Source: Neobacillus niacini (GTDB taxonomy: Bacteria > Bacillota > Bacilli > Bacillales > Cytobacillaceae). Taken from it: a DNA stretch of 64,000 nt. The DNA lies in assembly GCF_023715415.1 (NCBI RefSeq), contig NZ_JAMBOB010000005.1, positions 1-64,000 of the forward strand, read 5' to 3'. The notes under the pieces were generated by a model that was not told the origin of the DNA, ran no database searches, and was given only the letters and a program-made list of their open reading frames with translations. Within the stretch, counting starts at the first letter, position 1, and each line of letters opens with the position of its first letter. Position numbers and translations under genes: made by a program. This document shows positions 1-9,219 of this stretch, piece after piece.

Positions 1-118
1 GATTTCCCATAGCGTCAAGCTAGTAAGAACCCTGAAAGATGATCAGGTTGATAGGTCAGAGGTGGAAGCGTGGTAACATGTGGAGCTGACTGATACTAAT
101 CGTTCGAGGACTTAACCA
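1..118 (+). rRNA. 23S ribosomal RNA, 3' end (partial)
   Basis: The window opens inside the last ~118 nt of a 23S gene. The terminal helix and the conserved end 'cgaggacttaacca' of Bacillus 23S rRNA are recognisable. The 5' part lies outside the window. It is followed by an AT-rich spacer and 5S, the usual rrn order. The exact 3' end is approximate. Confidence 0.93.
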
Positions 119-248
119 ATTTTTAAAAGGCAAACTCGTTTTACAACTTCTTCTGAAATTATCTAGTTTTGAGGGAATAATTTTTTTAAAAAACCTCTTG
201 AAAAATATCAAAAAGACAGTATAATAATAAATGTCTTTGAAAAAATAG

Positions 249-364
<116 letters not shown>

Positions 365-374
365 TGTATTATAT

Positions 375-450
375 GGAGGATTAGCTCAGCTGGGAGAGCA
401 TCTGCCTTACAAGCAGAGGGTCGGCGGTTCGATCCCGTCATCCTCCACCA
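375..450 (+). tRNA. tRNA-Val (TAC)
   Basis: A complete cloverleaf with anticodon loop cttacaa and encoded CCA. It is the first of 21 tRNAs whose order matches what I recall for the B. subtilis trnB cluster. Confidence 0.96.
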
Positions 451-459
451 AATTTTTTT

Positions 460-535
<76 letters not shown>

Positions 536-565
536 TTTTCATTATTACTTACAATAAGTAATAAT

Positions 566-641
566 GAGCCATTAGCTCAGTTGGTAGAGCATCTGACTTT
601 TAATCAGAGGGTCGAAGGTTCGAGTCCTTCATGGCTCACCA
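566..641 (+). tRNA. tRNA-Lys (TTT)
   Basis: Anticodon loop cttttaa; acceptor gagccat pairs with atggctc; CCA encoded. Confidence 0.96.
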
Positions 642-674
642 AGTTATTTTTGCGAAAGCAAATGAATTCAATAT

Positions 675-756
675 GCGGGTGTGGCGGAATTGGCAGACGC
701 ACCAGACTTAGGATCTGGCGCCGCAAGGCGTGGGGGTTCGACTCCCTTCACCCGCA
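675..756 (+). tRNA. tRNA-Leu (TAG)
   Basis: Class II tRNA with a long variable arm and anticodon loop cttagga. After discriminator A756 the DNA reads 'ctt', so CCA is not encoded and must be added after transcription. Confidence 0.94.
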
Positions 757-792
757 CTTAAGTTTTTATTATAAAAAAGTAACACAATATAT

Positions 793-867
793 GCGGAAGT
801 AGTTCAGTGGTAGAACACCACCTTGCCAAGGTGGGGGTCGCGGGTTCGAATCCCGTCTTCCGCTCCA
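793..867 (+). tRNA. tRNA-Gly (GCC)
   Basis: Anticodon loop ttgccaa; acceptor gcggaag; discriminator T with encoded CCA. Confidence 0.96.
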
Positions 868-872
868 ATGTT

Positions 873-961
873 GCCGGGGTGGCGGAACTGGCAGACGCAC
901 AGGACTTAAAATCCTGCGGTAGGTGACTACCGTACCGGTTCGATTCCGGTCCTCGGCACCA
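873..961 (+). tRNA. tRNA-Leu (TAA)
   Basis: Class II tRNA with anticodon loop cttaaaa and a long variable arm; CCA encoded. It starts only 5 nt after tRNA-Gly. Confidence 0.95.
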
Positions 962-995
962 AGTTTTTTGCAGCGACGTTTAAACATTAATATAT

Positions 996-1072
996 GCGCC
1001 CGTAGCTCAATTGGATAGAGTGTCTGACTACGGATCAGAAGGTTATGGGTTCGACTCCTTTCGGGCGCGCCA
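996..1072 (+). tRNA. tRNA-Arg (ACG)
   Basis: Anticodon loop ctacgga (A34, expected to be deaminated to inosine); acceptor gcgcccg pairs with cgggcgc; CCA encoded. Confidence 0.96.
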
Positions 1073-1079
1073 TATTTTA

Positions 1080-1156
1080 CGGGAAGTAGCTCAGCTTGGT
1101 AGAGCACTTGGTTTGGGACCAAGGGGTCGCAGGTTCGAATCCTGTCTTCCCGACCA
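1080..1156 (+). tRNA. tRNA-Pro (TGG)
   Basis: Anticodon loop tttggga; acceptor cgggaag; CCA encoded; 7 nt after tRNA-Arg. Confidence 0.96.
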
Positions 1157-1177
1157 TTCTACTAACAATAACAAAAT

Positions 1178-1253
1178 GGGGCCTTAGCTCAGCTGGGAGA
1201 GCGCCTGCTTTGCACGCAGGAGGTCAGCGGTTCGATCCCGCTAGGCTCCACCA
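1178..1253 (+). tRNA. tRNA-Ala (TGC)
   Basis: Anticodon loop tttgcac; acceptor contains one G-T pair; CCA encoded. It is followed by a short TTTTGCGAAGCAAAA hairpin spacer. Confidence 0.95.
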
Positions 1254-1327
1254 AGATTTTTTGCGAAGCAAAATAATCAAAGTTTTTTACACTAGTAAAA
1301 AATAACTTACAATGCATTTAGATATTT

Positions 1328-1404
1328 GGCGGTGTAGCTCAGCTGGCTAGAGCGTACGGTTCATACCCGTAAGGTCGGGGGTTCGATCCCCTCCGCCGCT
1401 ACCA
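1328..1404 (+). tRNA. tRNA-Met (CAT), elongator
   Basis: Anticodon loop ttcatac; acceptor ggcggtg begins with a G-T pair; CCA encoded. Its place before the second CAT tRNA matches elongator Met in trnB order. Confidence 0.92.
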
Positions 1405-1435
1405 ATGTTTTGCGAAGCAAAACAACCAAATATGA

Positions 1436-1512
1436 GGACCTTTAGCTCAGCTGGTTAGAGCAGACGGCTCATAACCGTCCGGTCGTAGGTTCGAGTCCTA
1501 CAAGGTCCACCA
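1436..1512 (+). tRNA. tRNA-Ile2 (CAT, lysidine type) likely
   Basis: Anticodon loop ctcataa; acceptor ggacctt pairs perfectly with aaggtcc; CCA encoded. By sequence and position (between Met and Ser) it matches the Bacillus minor Ile tRNA whose C34 is converted to lysidine by TilS. From sequence alone a Met identity cannot be fully excluded. Confidence 0.85.
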
Positions 1513-1531
1513 TTAATTTTTTATTTACAAC

Positions 1532-1624
1532 GGAGGAATACCCAAGTTCGGCTGAAGGGATCGGTCTTGAAAACCGACAGGCGGGTAACACCGCGCGGGG
1601 GTTCGAATCCCTCTTCCTCCTCCA
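1532..1624 (+). tRNA. tRNA-Ser (TGA)
   Basis: Class II tRNA with anticodon loop cttgaaa; acceptor ggaggaa pairs with ttcctcc; CCA encoded. The discriminator (1621) is T, where bacterial Ser tRNAs, including the tRNA-Ser (GCT) in this cluster, normally have G. Confidence 0.93.
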
Positions 1625-1634
1625 TTATCTTAAG

Positions 1635-1774
1635 AATTTCTATTGTCGCGGGGTGGAGCAACGAGCGTTACTTCACAGAATATACTGCGAGTTGTATCAA
1701 TCGAACTGCTGCTTGAATTGGCTTTCTGAGATTGATACAGTCCATACAAACTATGGGCATGAAGTAAATATGTT
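1635..1774 (+). pseudogene. Duplicated 5' fragment of tRNA-fMet with 114-bp insert
   Basis: Positions 1635-1660 are identical over 26 bp to 1775-1800, which holds the upstream flank and first 14 nt of the intact fMet gene. The first copy stops after the start of the D-arm and runs into 114 bp unrelated to tRNA. That insert contains two nested inverted repeats: TTACTTCA/TGAAGTAA (1668-1675, 1760-1767) and TGTATCAATC/GATTGATACA (1693-1702, 1730-1739). This may be a site-duplicating insertion or the remnant of an element that used the tRNA as attachment site. No intact second tRNA is formed. Confidence 0.8.
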
Positions 1775-1786
1775 AATTTCTATTGT

Positions 1787-1860
<74 letters not shown>

Positions 1861-1863
1861 TAC

Positions 1864-1940
1864 GGTCTGGTAGTTCAGTTGGTTAGAATGCCTGCCTGTC
1901 ACGCAGGAGGTCGCGGGTTCGAGTCCCGTCCAGACCGCCA
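1864..1940 (+). tRNA. tRNA-Asp (GTC)
   Basis: Anticodon loop ctgtcac; acceptor ggtctgg pairs with ccagacc; G73 and encoded CCA. Confidence 0.96.
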
Positions 1941-1969
1941 TTTTTATTAAAATGGCAAAATAATGTTGT

Positions 1970-2045
1970 GGCTCAGTAGCTCAGTCGGTAGAGCAAAGGA
2001 CTGAAAATCCTTGTGTCGGCGGTTCGATTCCGTCCTGAGCCACCA
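1970..2045 (+). tRNA. tRNA-Phe (GAA)
   Basis: Anticodon loop ctgaaaa; acceptor ggctcag pairs with ctgagcc; CCA encoded. Confidence 0.96.
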
Positions 2046-2073
2046 TTTGTTTTTAGATGGAAACTTTTATGAT

Positions 2074-2150
2074 GGCGATTGTGGCGAAGTGGTTAACGCA
2101 CCTGATTGTGGTTCAGGCATTCGTGGGTTCGATTCCCATCAGTCGCCCCA
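2074..2150 (+). tRNA. tRNA-His (GTG)
   Basis: Anticodon loop ttgtggt. The extra 5' G (2074) pairs with discriminator C, the tRNA-His identity element. CCA encoded. Confidence 0.96.
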
Positions 2151-2169
2151 TCTATTAATTTATTAATAT

Positions 2170-2243
2170 GCGGGTGTAGTTTAGTGGTAAAACCTCAGCC
2201 TTCCAAGCTGATGTTGTGAGTTCGATTCTCATCACCCGCTCCA
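2170..2243 (+). tRNA. tRNA-Gly (TCC)
   Basis: Anticodon loop cttccaa; acceptor gcgggtg pairs with cacccgc; CCA encoded; 3 nt before tRNA-Ile. Confidence 0.96.
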
Positions 2244-2246
2244 TAT

Positions 2247-2323
<77 letters not shown>

Positions 2324-2383
2324 GAATTTTTTGCAAAGTAAAAGAATTAGAATTTTTTGCGAAGTAAAAAAAATTTACATTGT

Positions 2384-2458
2384 TCCGCAGTAGCTCAGTG
2401 GTAGAGCTATCGGCTGTTAACCGATCGGTCGTAGGTTCGAGTCCTACCTGCGGAGCCA
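2384..2458 (+). tRNA. tRNA-Asn (GTT)
   Basis: Anticodon loop ctgttaa; acceptor tccgcag pairs with ctgcgga; G73 and encoded CCA. Confidence 0.96.
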
Positions 2459-2466
2459 TTTTTTAT

Positions 2467-2557
2467 GGGGAAGTACTCAAGAGGCTGAAGAGGCGCCCCT
2501 GCTAAGGGTGTAGGTCGGGTAACCGGCGCGAGGGTTCAAATCCCTCCTTCTCCGCCA
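2467..2557 (+). tRNA. tRNA-Ser (GCT)
   Basis: Class II tRNA with anticodon loop ctgctaa and long variable arm; acceptor has one G-T pair; G73 and encoded CCA. Confidence 0.95.
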
Positions 2558-2567
2558 TAAAAATTAA

Positions 2568-2639
2568 GGCCCCTTGGTCAAGTGGTTAAGACACCTCCCT
2601 TTCACGGAGGTAACACGGGTTCGAATCCCGTAGGGGTCA
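2568..2639 (+). tRNA. tRNA-Glu (TTC)
   Basis: Anticodon loop ctttcac; acceptor ggcccct pairs with aggggtc. The DNA after A2639 reads 'tac', so CCA is not encoded. It is the last tRNA before the terminator. Confidence 0.95.
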
Positions 2640-2649
2640 TACAAAAAGG

Positions 2650-2676
2650 CTGATGATAATTATCATCAGTTTTTTT
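2650..2676 (+). terminator. Rho-independent terminator of the rrn-tRNA operon
   Basis: A perfect 20-bp palindrome (10-bp arms CTGATGATAA) is followed directly by seven T residues, 10 nt after tRNA-Glu. Confidence 0.92.
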
Positions 2677-2689
2677 GTGCTTATTTTTA

Positions 2690-3236
2690 TTATATTAACT
2701 GAAAGGTATAGTGGCCCAAACGTTTAGGCAACTAGAATTGGGTGACTATAGAAACTGTATAATGACTGGAACCTTAATGTAAATAGAATTTCGGTCACTA
2801 TAGTGGCCTGATAGTGACTGAAATGTTGCAGTAAACAGAAAATGGGGCACTATAGCAGCACCATAATGACCCAACTGTTAAATCAAAATGAAAAACGGTA
2901 ACTATGACAAGACCTATAGTGATTGAGAATACTATGCAAACTGAATCATCCTTACATCAAAGTGCCAGAGTGACTGGACACCTGTTGATTCCTTCATCCT
3001 GGTCACTACAGCCACCTAGGAGTGACCGAATACCTTCTTGTAAGCCTATCCGGGTCACACCAGCCACCCTGGAGTGACCAAGCCCTTGCAGATAACTCCA
3101 TCTAGGTCAGTCCCCACCCCTACGGGAGTGACCGACCCCATACGTATAATTCCATCTGTGACACTCCAGTCCCCAGAAAGTAAGCGAATACCTTCTGAAG
3201 ATTCAATTAAAGTCACTCCATCCCAATTTTCCTTGC
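2690..3236. repeat. Degenerate 52-bp tandem palindromic array (A)
   Basis: About ten units start at ~2688, 2741, 2793, 2845, 2897, 2949, 3001, 3053, 3105, 3159 and 3211, a 52-bp period broken only by 1-2 nt. Each unit opens with a GGTCACT-like arm and has an AGTGACC/T-like arm at offset ~20, making a ~27-bp imperfect dyad plus a ~25-bp spacer. The period is not a multiple of 3 and stops occur in all frames of most units, so it is not coding. There are no unique spacers, so it is not CRISPR. It lies between the tRNA terminator and the glycogen operon. Confidence 0.88.
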
Positions 3237-3689
3237 TAACCGTTATTTATAAGTCATCCCGTAAAATATATGTTGTTATATAAGAAAAACAAACCATTCA
3301 ATCCTCTAAAACGCCGATAGCTAGTCCAATACCAGAGAGTGCTATTTCTATCGAATATTCCTATATTAGTATAATTTCATCCTTTCCCGCATTAATGAGA
3401 AAAACGTTGGTAACGCTTACATCTACTGGTTTTCTGTAAGTTTTTACCGTTTAATTTTTTGCAAATCAAATAATATTTTTTACCTAAAATCTCAAAAAAA
3501 CTTTATATATTTTTGTCGTTACTTGAAGGAATTCTTGTTGTATGTTGTCGAAAAATGTAGGACAAACTCGATAAATGACTTTCTATAAAACTTATTGTCA
3601 GAAAAGATAAAAAAGTTTTACAAGGATTATTAGTAATTTGCACTTATAATTAACCCTTGAAATACATTTTCACAAGGATGAGGTTATTA
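3237..3689 (+). promoter_or_regulatory. glg operon upstream region with cre-like site
   Basis: This AT-rich non-coding stretch contains TGGTAACGCTTACA (3408-3421), which resembles a CcpA catabolite-response element in its core. It also has a TATAAT hexamer at 3645-3650 that could be the -10 of glgB. No convincing -35 at 16-18 bp is visible. The regulation is inferred from motif resemblance only. Confidence 0.4.
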
Positions 3690-5630
3690 ATGGCAGTGAA
3701 CACTTTATATCCAACAGACTATCAGTTGCATTTATTTCATGAGGGAAACCTTTTTCAAAGTCACCAGCTTTTTGGGGCACATGTGTTTAAAGAATCAGAT
3801 AAAGTCTTTACAAGATTTTGTGTTTGGGCTCCAAATGCTACCGAAGTAAGGCTAGTGGGTAATTTCAATAGCTGGAATGGAGAAGGCTACGATTTACATA
3901 GGGTAAACAATGAAGGTGTATGGATTATAGTCATTAATCAAGACCTGAGTGGTTGCCTCTATAAATATGAAATAACAACAGCACAAAATGAAAAAATTTT
4001 AAAAGCTGATCCATATGCTTTTTATTCCGAACTAAGGCCAAATACTGCTTCAATCGTTTATTCTTTGAAAAATTACGATTGGCAGGATAATCATTGGATG
4101 TATCGGAAGCAAAAAAAGAACAACTTGTCTGAACCACAAGTTATTTATGAAATTCATTTTGGATCGTGGAAGAAACATGAAAACGGCGACTTTTTAACAT
4201 ATAGGGAAATGGCAGAAGAACTCATTCCATATGTGCTGGATCATGGATTTACACATGTTGAACTATTACCTCTAATTGAACACCCCTATGACGGTTCTTG
4301 GGGATATCAAGGAACTGGATACTTTTCCACAACCTCTCGCTATGGCACACCAAAGGACTTCATGTACTTTGTTGATCAATGTCATCAGAATGGCATTGGC
4401 GTTATTCTGGATTGGGTGCCTGGTCACTTTTGTAAGGATTCACATGGGTTATATCGTTTTGACGGCTCACATATTTATTCCTACGAAACAGAGAGTGACA
4501 GGGAAAACAAAGTTTGGGGTACAGCAAACTTTGACCTCGGAAAAGGAGAGGTTCAAAGCTTCCTCATCTCAAATGCCTTTTTTTGGATAGATTATTTCCA
4601 TATTGATGGAATTAGGATGGACGCTGTTGCTAATATCATTTATTGGCCAAATTCAGCCGACAATCAAGAAAATCCATTTGGAATTGAGTTTCTAAAAAAG
4701 CTAAATGTAGAGGTACATGAATATGATCCAACCTTTGTCATGATTGGAGAGGATTCAACCGACTTCCCTAAGGTTACCTCGCCTGTCCATTATGGTGGAT
4801 TAGGCTTCGATTATAAATGGAATATGGGATGGATGAATGACATGCTAAAATACATGGAAACTCCGCCTTTTGCACGTGCAAGTGTTCATACTAAAGTAAC
4901 TTTTTCTCTTCTCTATGCCTTCTCTGAAAACTTTATGCTCCCATTTTCACATGATGAAGTGGTCCATGGTAAAAAGTCATTATTAGATAAAATGCCGGGT
5001 GATTATTGGGAGAAGTTTGCGCAGCTCCGCTTACTTTTGGGGTACATGTTTGCACATCCTGGAAAGAATCTATTGTTTATGGGATTTGAGCTTGGTCAGT
5101 TTTCTGAATGGAAGGATAAAGAACAATTAGATTGGAATTTATTAGACTATGAAATGCATCAAAATGTAAATCAATTTGTTAAACAATTAACAAAAATTTA
5201 TAAGCGCTCTAAAGCACTTTATGAGCTTGATCATAACCATGATGGATTTGAATGGATTGACTGTAATAACGAAAGCCAATCAGTCTTTTCTTTTATAAGA
5301 AAAGGGAAGACGGAAAATGATTACTTAGTCATCATATGCAATTTTACAGGTGTTCACTATCCGGAATATAAAATTGGCGTTCCCTTTCAATGTGAGTTTA
5401 GGGAAATTTTAAATAGTGACCATCAAGACTTTGGCGGCGCTGGATTTGTAAATAAGAAAGTTGTTATGGCTGAAGAAGAGCCATTTCATGGTAAACCATA
5501 TTCCGTTAATGTGACGATTCCGCCTTTTGGCTTTCAGATCATAAGACCGGTGAAAAAACGAAAGGAGAGAAAAGGTAATGGGAAAGAAAAAGTGCGTGGC
5601 AATGCTATTGGCAGGAGGGAAAGGAAGTAG
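3690..5630 (+). CDS. glgB: 1,4-alpha-glucan branching enzyme GlgB
   Basis: GlgB cuts alpha-1,4-glucan and rejoins it as alpha-1,6 branches in cytoplasmic glycogen synthesis. An N-terminal CBM48-like domain (residues ~35-130, [14 protein letters not shown]) is followed by a GH13 barrel. Nucleophile D~311 ([10 protein letters not shown]), acid/base E~354 (IGEDST) and the third Asp ~422 (SHDEVVHG) are all present. The start at 3690 is chosen because GGATGAGG precedes it at proper spacing; an upstream in-frame TTG (3657) lacks one. The 646 aa are ~19 longer than I recall for B. subtilis GlgB. The last residues form a Lys/Arg-rich tail read through the first 53 nt of glgC. It is the first gene of glgBCDAP. 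Confidence 0.97.
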   Translation: MAVNTLYPTDYQLHLFHEGNLFQSHQLFGAHVFKESDKVFTRFCVWAPNATEVRLVGNFNSWNGEGYDLHRVNNEGVWIIVINQDLSGCLYKYEITTAQNEKILKADPYAFYSELRPNTASIVYSLKNYDWQDNHWMYRKQKKNNLSEPQVIYEIHFGSWKKHENGDFLTYREMAEELIPYVLDHGFTHVELLPLIEHPYDGSWGYQGTGYFSTTSRYGTPKDFMYFVDQCHQNGIGVILDWVPGHFCKDSHGLYRFDGSHIYSYETESDRENKVWGTANFDLGKGEVQSFLISNAFFWIDYFHIDGIRMDAVANIIYWPNSADNQENPFGIEFLKKLNVEVHEYDPTFVMIGEDSTDFPKVTSPVHYGGLGFDYKWNMGWMNDMLKYMETPPFARASVHTKVTFSLLYAFSENFMLPFSHDEVVHGKKSLLDKMPGDYWEKFAQLRLLLGYMFAHPGKNLLFMGFELGQFSEWKDKEQLDWNLLDYEMHQNVNQFVKQLTKIYKRSKALYELDHNHDGFEWIDCNNESQSVFSFIRKGKTENDYLVIICNFTGVHYPEYKIGVPFQCEFREILNSDHQDFGGAGFVNKKVVMAEEEPFHGKPYSVNVTIPPFGFQIIRPVKKRKERKGNGKEKVRGNAIGRRERK

Positions 5631-6723
5631 ACTTAACTCACTTACGAAGGATTTGGCTAAGCCTGCTGTTCCTTTTGGAGGAAAGTATAGAATCATTGAT
5701 TTTCCATTAAGTAATTGTGCTAATTCAGGGATTGATACAGTGGGGGTGTTAACACAGTATCAACCATTACTATTAAATTCCTATATAGGAATTGGCAGTG
5801 CATGGGACCTTGACCGAAAAGATGGAGGGGTAACCGTTTTACCACCGTATGCTGAGACTTCTGAGGTAAAGTGGTATACCGGAACTGCGAGTGCTATTTA
5901 TCAAAACCTTAATTATTTAAAGCAATATCAGCCTGAATATGTACTCATTCTCTCAGGTGACCACATTTACAAAATGAATTATGAAAGTATGCTTGAATAT
6001 CATATTGAGAAAAGAGCAGATGTAACGATTTCTTTAATAGAAGTTCCTTGGGCGGAGGCTAGCCGTTTTGGGATTATGAATACTAACGAGGATTTAAGAA
6101 TAACAGAGTTTGAGGAAAAGCCAGCAGAACCTAAAAATAATTTAGCTTCTATGGGCATTTATATTTTCAGCTGGAGTGTCCTAAAGGAATATTTAGAAAT
6201 GGACGCTAGAAATTCAAAATCCTCACATGATTTTGGTAAAGACATTATTCCTACTTTATTAGATGAAAACAAAAAGCTTTATGCCTATCCTTTCAAGGGA
6301 TATTGGAAGGATGTTGGTACAGTTAAGAGTCTTTGGGAAGCAAATATGGATTTATTAAATGATGAATGCGATTTAGACCTGTTTGATCACGATTGGAGAA
6401 TTTATTCGGTAAACCCTAATCAACCCCCTCAGTATATCTCACCTGAGGCCATTATTAAGGAATCTCTTATTAATGAGGGCTGTACCATTGAAGGGGAAAT
6501 TGATAATTCTGTATTATTCCAGGGTGTCAGCGTTGGTAAAGGATCCATCATAAAGGAATCAGTCATTATGCCTGATGCGGTAATTGGTGAAAACGTTAAG
6601 ATTGAAAAAGCGATTGTTCCGAGTGATGTTATCATTCCAGATGGAACCGTGATTCGTTCATTTGATGATGAAATTATACTTGTTACAGAAGAAATGTTAA
6701 GTGGGTTACATCCTGCTTTATAA
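5578..6723 (+). CDS. glgC: Glucose-1-phosphate adenylyltransferase, catalytic subunit GlgC
   Basis: GlgC makes ADP-glucose from glucose-1-P and ATP, the committed step of bacterial glycogen synthesis. The nucleotidyltransferase signature [13 protein letters not shown] is at residues ~11-23, with [15 protein letters not shown] just after. Later come SGDHIY, the FEEKPAEP motif and a C-terminal left-handed beta-helix with V/I-rich hexapeptides (~290-370). AAAGGAGAG precedes the ATG. It overlaps glgB by 53 nt, implying translational coupling. In Bacillus it works with the GlgD subunit encoded next. Confidence 0.97.
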   Translation: MGKKKCVAMLLAGGKGSRLNSLTKDLAKPAVPFGGKYRIIDFPLSNCANSGIDTVGVLTQYQPLLLNSYIGIGSAWDLDRKDGGVTVLPPYAETSEVKWYTGTASAIYQNLNYLKQYQPEYVLILSGDHIYKMNYESMLEYHIEKRADVTISLIEVPWAEASRFGIMNTNEDLRITEFEEKPAEPKNNLASMGIYIFSWSVLKEYLEMDARNSKSSHDFGKDIIPTLLDENKKLYAYPFKGYWKDVGTVKSLWEANMDLLNDECDLDLFDHDWRIYSVNPNQPPQYISPEAIIKESLINEGCTIEGEIDNSVLFQGVSVGKGSIIKESVIMPDAVIGENVKIEKAIVPSDVIIPDGTVIRSFDDEIILVTEEMLSGLHPAL

Positions 6724-6742
6724 TATACGGGAGGGACATGTA

Positions 6743-7774
6743 TTGAAAAGAAAGCTATTAGGTGTTATAGACGCAACAACGTATCATGATGATTTAGAGG
6801 ACCTATTAACACATCGTTCACTTGCAGCCCTGCCTTTCGCAGGACGTTATCGTATTATTGATTTTGTTCTTTCAAATATGGTTAACTCTGGGATAAGAAG
6901 TGTAGCCATTTTTCCGAAAATGATGTACCGTTCGCTAATGGACCACCTTGGTTCAGGAAAGAACTGGGATTTGAATCGCAAGCGCGATGGCCTTTTCTTT
7001 TTTCCTACTCCCGCTGTTGATTCAGATAGTAATAAAATTGGTTCATTTGAGAACTTTGCAGCAAACCTAGATTTCTTTTACCGTAGTTCTCAAGAGTATT
7101 CAATTATTACAAATTGCTATACAATTTTAAATATGGACTTTAAACCATTGTTAGATTGGCATATTCATTCTGGTTGTGACATTACTGAAATCCACCATGA
7201 GAATGGAACACCAATGGAAATGTATTTAGTGAAAACATCTCTACTTATTAAATTAATTGAAACGAGAAATGAAACAGGATATACCTGCATGAAAGATGTG
7301 GTTCTAGATCCTGACCATCAACATTCCATTTGCCGCTATGAATATTCCGGCTATGCGGTCATGATAGACTCTATTCAAAAATATTACTCTACTAGTTTGA
7401 ATTTATTGAATTCCGATGTTTGGAATCAATTATTTATAAAAGAACAACCGATCTTGACAAAGGTTAAGGATGAGCCGCCAACCCGTTATTTAAAGGGGTC
7501 AACTGTCCAAAACGCAATGATTGCGAATGGCTGCTTAATTAATGGTACAGTTGAAAATAGTATCATTTCCAGGGGCGTAAAAATCGGAAAAGGTGCGGTT
7601 ATTAAAAATTGCATTATCATGCAAAAATGTGTGATTGAAGATAACTGTTATCTTGATTCTGTAATATTAGACAAAGACGTAAAGGTTGAGGAGGGTACAA
7701 TCTTAACTGGTACCTCCAGAGATCCTTTTGTTGTGCGCAAAGGGACAAAGCAAGGAGCGTTGATGAATACGTGA
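6743..7774 (+). CDS. glgD: Glucose-1-phosphate adenylyltransferase, regulatory subunit GlgD
   Basis: GlgD is a GlgC paralogue of 343 aa that forms the hetero-oligomeric ADP-glucose pyrophosphorylase of Bacillaceae. It keeps the fold ([16 protein letters not shown], then a C-terminal beta-helix) but lacks the N-terminal GGxGxRL catalytic loop, as expected for a non-catalytic subunit. The start is TTG at 6743, 7 nt after GGGAGGG. The nearer ATG at 6738 is out of frame, and an upstream in-frame start (6701) lies inside glgC without a ribosome site. Confidence 0.95.
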   Translation: MKRKLLGVIDATTYHDDLEDLLTHRSLAALPFAGRYRIIDFVLSNMVNSGIRSVAIFPKMMYRSLMDHLGSGKNWDLNRKRDGLFFFPTPAVDSDSNKIGSFENFAANLDFFYRSSQEYSIITNCYTILNMDFKPLLDWHIHSGCDITEIHHENGTPMEMYLVKTSLLIKLIETRNETGYTCMKDVVLDPDHQHSICRYEYSGYAVMIDSIQKYYSTSLNLLNSDVWNQLFIKEQPILTKVKDEPPTRYLKGSTVQNAMIANGCLINGTVENSIISRGVKIGKGAVIKNCIIMQKCVIEDNCYLDSVILDKDVKVEEGTILTGTSRDPFVVRKGTKQGALMNT

Positions 7775-9219
7775 AAGTATTATTTGCAGTTTCAGAATGT
7801 GGTCCATTTGCAAAATCAGGGGGGCTTGCAGACGTTGCAGGCTCCCTGCCTAAGGAACTGAAAAGTCTTGGTACGGACGTAAGGGTAATTCTGCCGAAGT
7901 ATGGCACGATTGCCGAAGACTTTAAAGCGGAAATGAAAAAAATTAAAGAGTTCACAGTTCCTGTTGGCTGGAGAAATCAATATTGTGGGATTGAAGAGCT
8001 TATTTATCAAGGAGTAACCTATTACTTTGTTGATAATGAATATTATTTTAAACGTGAAGGGTTCTATGGATATTATGATGATGGCGAAAGGTTCGCTTAT
8101 TTTAATCGGGCTGTTTTGGAAGCTTTAGCCCATCTAGACTTCTATCCTGATGTCCTCCATTGTCATGACTGGCATACAGCCATGATTCCCTTTTTATTAA
8201 GAATGGAATATTACAAACGAAAAGACTATGGATTGATTCGCACTGTTTTCACGATTCACAATCTTCAATTCCAAGGTATTTTCCCAAGAGAAACGCTAGG
8301 AGATTTGCTCGGCTTAGATTGGAGAGCTTTCCACCCTGAAAATTTAGAGTTTTTTGGCTGCATAAACTATATGAAGGGCGCTCTTGTTGCAGCTGACGAA
8401 ATAACAACAGTTAGCCCGACCTATAAACAAGAAATTCAAACTCCGGCATATGGAGAAAAACTGGATGGCCTCTTGAGAACGAGAGAAGAAGACCTAGTTG
8501 GAATTCTAAATGGAATTGATGATAAATTCTATAATCCAGCTGATGACCCGCTTATCTATAAAACATTTACTGCTAATAGTCTAGAAAATAAAGCATATAA
8601 CAAAAGTGAAGTCCAAAAGCACTTTGGGCTGCCACAGAGCCCAAACACACCGCTCGTGGTGATGATTACTAGGCTGACAAAACAAAAGGGCTTAGACCTC
8701 GTTAAATGCGTTTTGAGAGATATTCTTCACGAAGATATTCAAATGATTGTTTTGGGTACTGGAGACTATGGGTATGAAGAGTATTTGCGTCATGCAGCAT
8801 ACTCCAATCCCAATAAATTAAAGGTGCACATTGGTTTTAGTGAAGGACTGGCCCACAAGCTATATGCAGCGGCTGACCTTTTCCTTATGCCATCCCTATT
8901 TGAGCCATGCGGTCTTGGTCAACTTATTGCGATGAAGTACGGTGCTGTACCTATTGTCCGTGAAACAGGCGGTTTGAATGATACGGTACAATCTTGGAAT
9001 GAGACTACTAATGAGGGGAATGGGTTCTCTTTCAAAAATTTTAATGCCCATGACATGCTTTACACCATTAGAAGGGCATTACACTTTTATCATGATCCAG
9101 CTTGGGAAACAATTGTTCAAAAAGCGATGGAAAAGGATAACAGCTGGGCCCAGTCTGCATTTAAGTATAATCAGCTATATGCAAAGCTGATTTCAAGGAG
9201 TGAAACCCATGTTTTCTAA
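7771..9219 (+). CDS. glgA: Glycogen synthase GlgA (ADP-glucose dependent, GT5)
   Basis: GlgA transfers glucose from ADP-glucose to growing alpha-1,4-glucan. The N-terminal ADP-glucose binding motif KSGGLADV is at residues ~15-22. The GT-B C-terminal lobe shows RLTKQKG and the E-x7-E type motif in [12 protein letters not shown]. Length is 482 aa, typical. The GTG start overlaps the glgD stop (GTGA), so it is translationally coupled, with AAGGAG 9 nt upstream. Confidence 0.97.
   Translation: MKVLFAVSECGPFAKSGGLADVAGSLPKELKSLGTDVRVILPKYGTIAEDFKAEMKKIKEFTVPVGWRNQYCGIEELIYQGVTYYFVDNEYYFKREGFYGYYDDGERFAYFNRAVLEALAHLDFYPDVLHCHDWHTAMIPFLLRMEYYKRKDYGLIRTVFTIHNLQFQGIFPRETLGDLLGLDWRAFHPENLEFFGCINYMKGALVAADEITTVSPTYKQEIQTPAYGEKLDGLLRTREEDLVGILNGIDDKFYNPADDPLIYKTFTANSLENKAYNKSEVQKHFGLPQSPNTPLVVMITRLTKQKGLDLVKCVLRDILHEDIQMIVLGTGDYGYEEYLRHAAYSNPNKLKVHIGFSEGLAHKLYAAADLFLMPSLFEPCGLGQLIAMKYGAVPIVRETGGLNDTVQSWNETTNEGNGFSFKNFNAHDMLYTIRRALHFYHDPAWETIVQKAMEKDNSWAQSAFKYNQLYAKLISRSETHVF

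Noticed and set aside
2690..3236. CRISPR array
   Set aside because: Units are degenerate throughout with no constant repeat and unique spacers, and no cas genes are present. The same applies to 43415-43590.
3074..3283. 69-codon ORF inside array A
   Set aside because: The 52-bp period shifts frame each unit, there is no ribosome site, and the Pro/Ser/Thr-rich product simply reflects the repeat.
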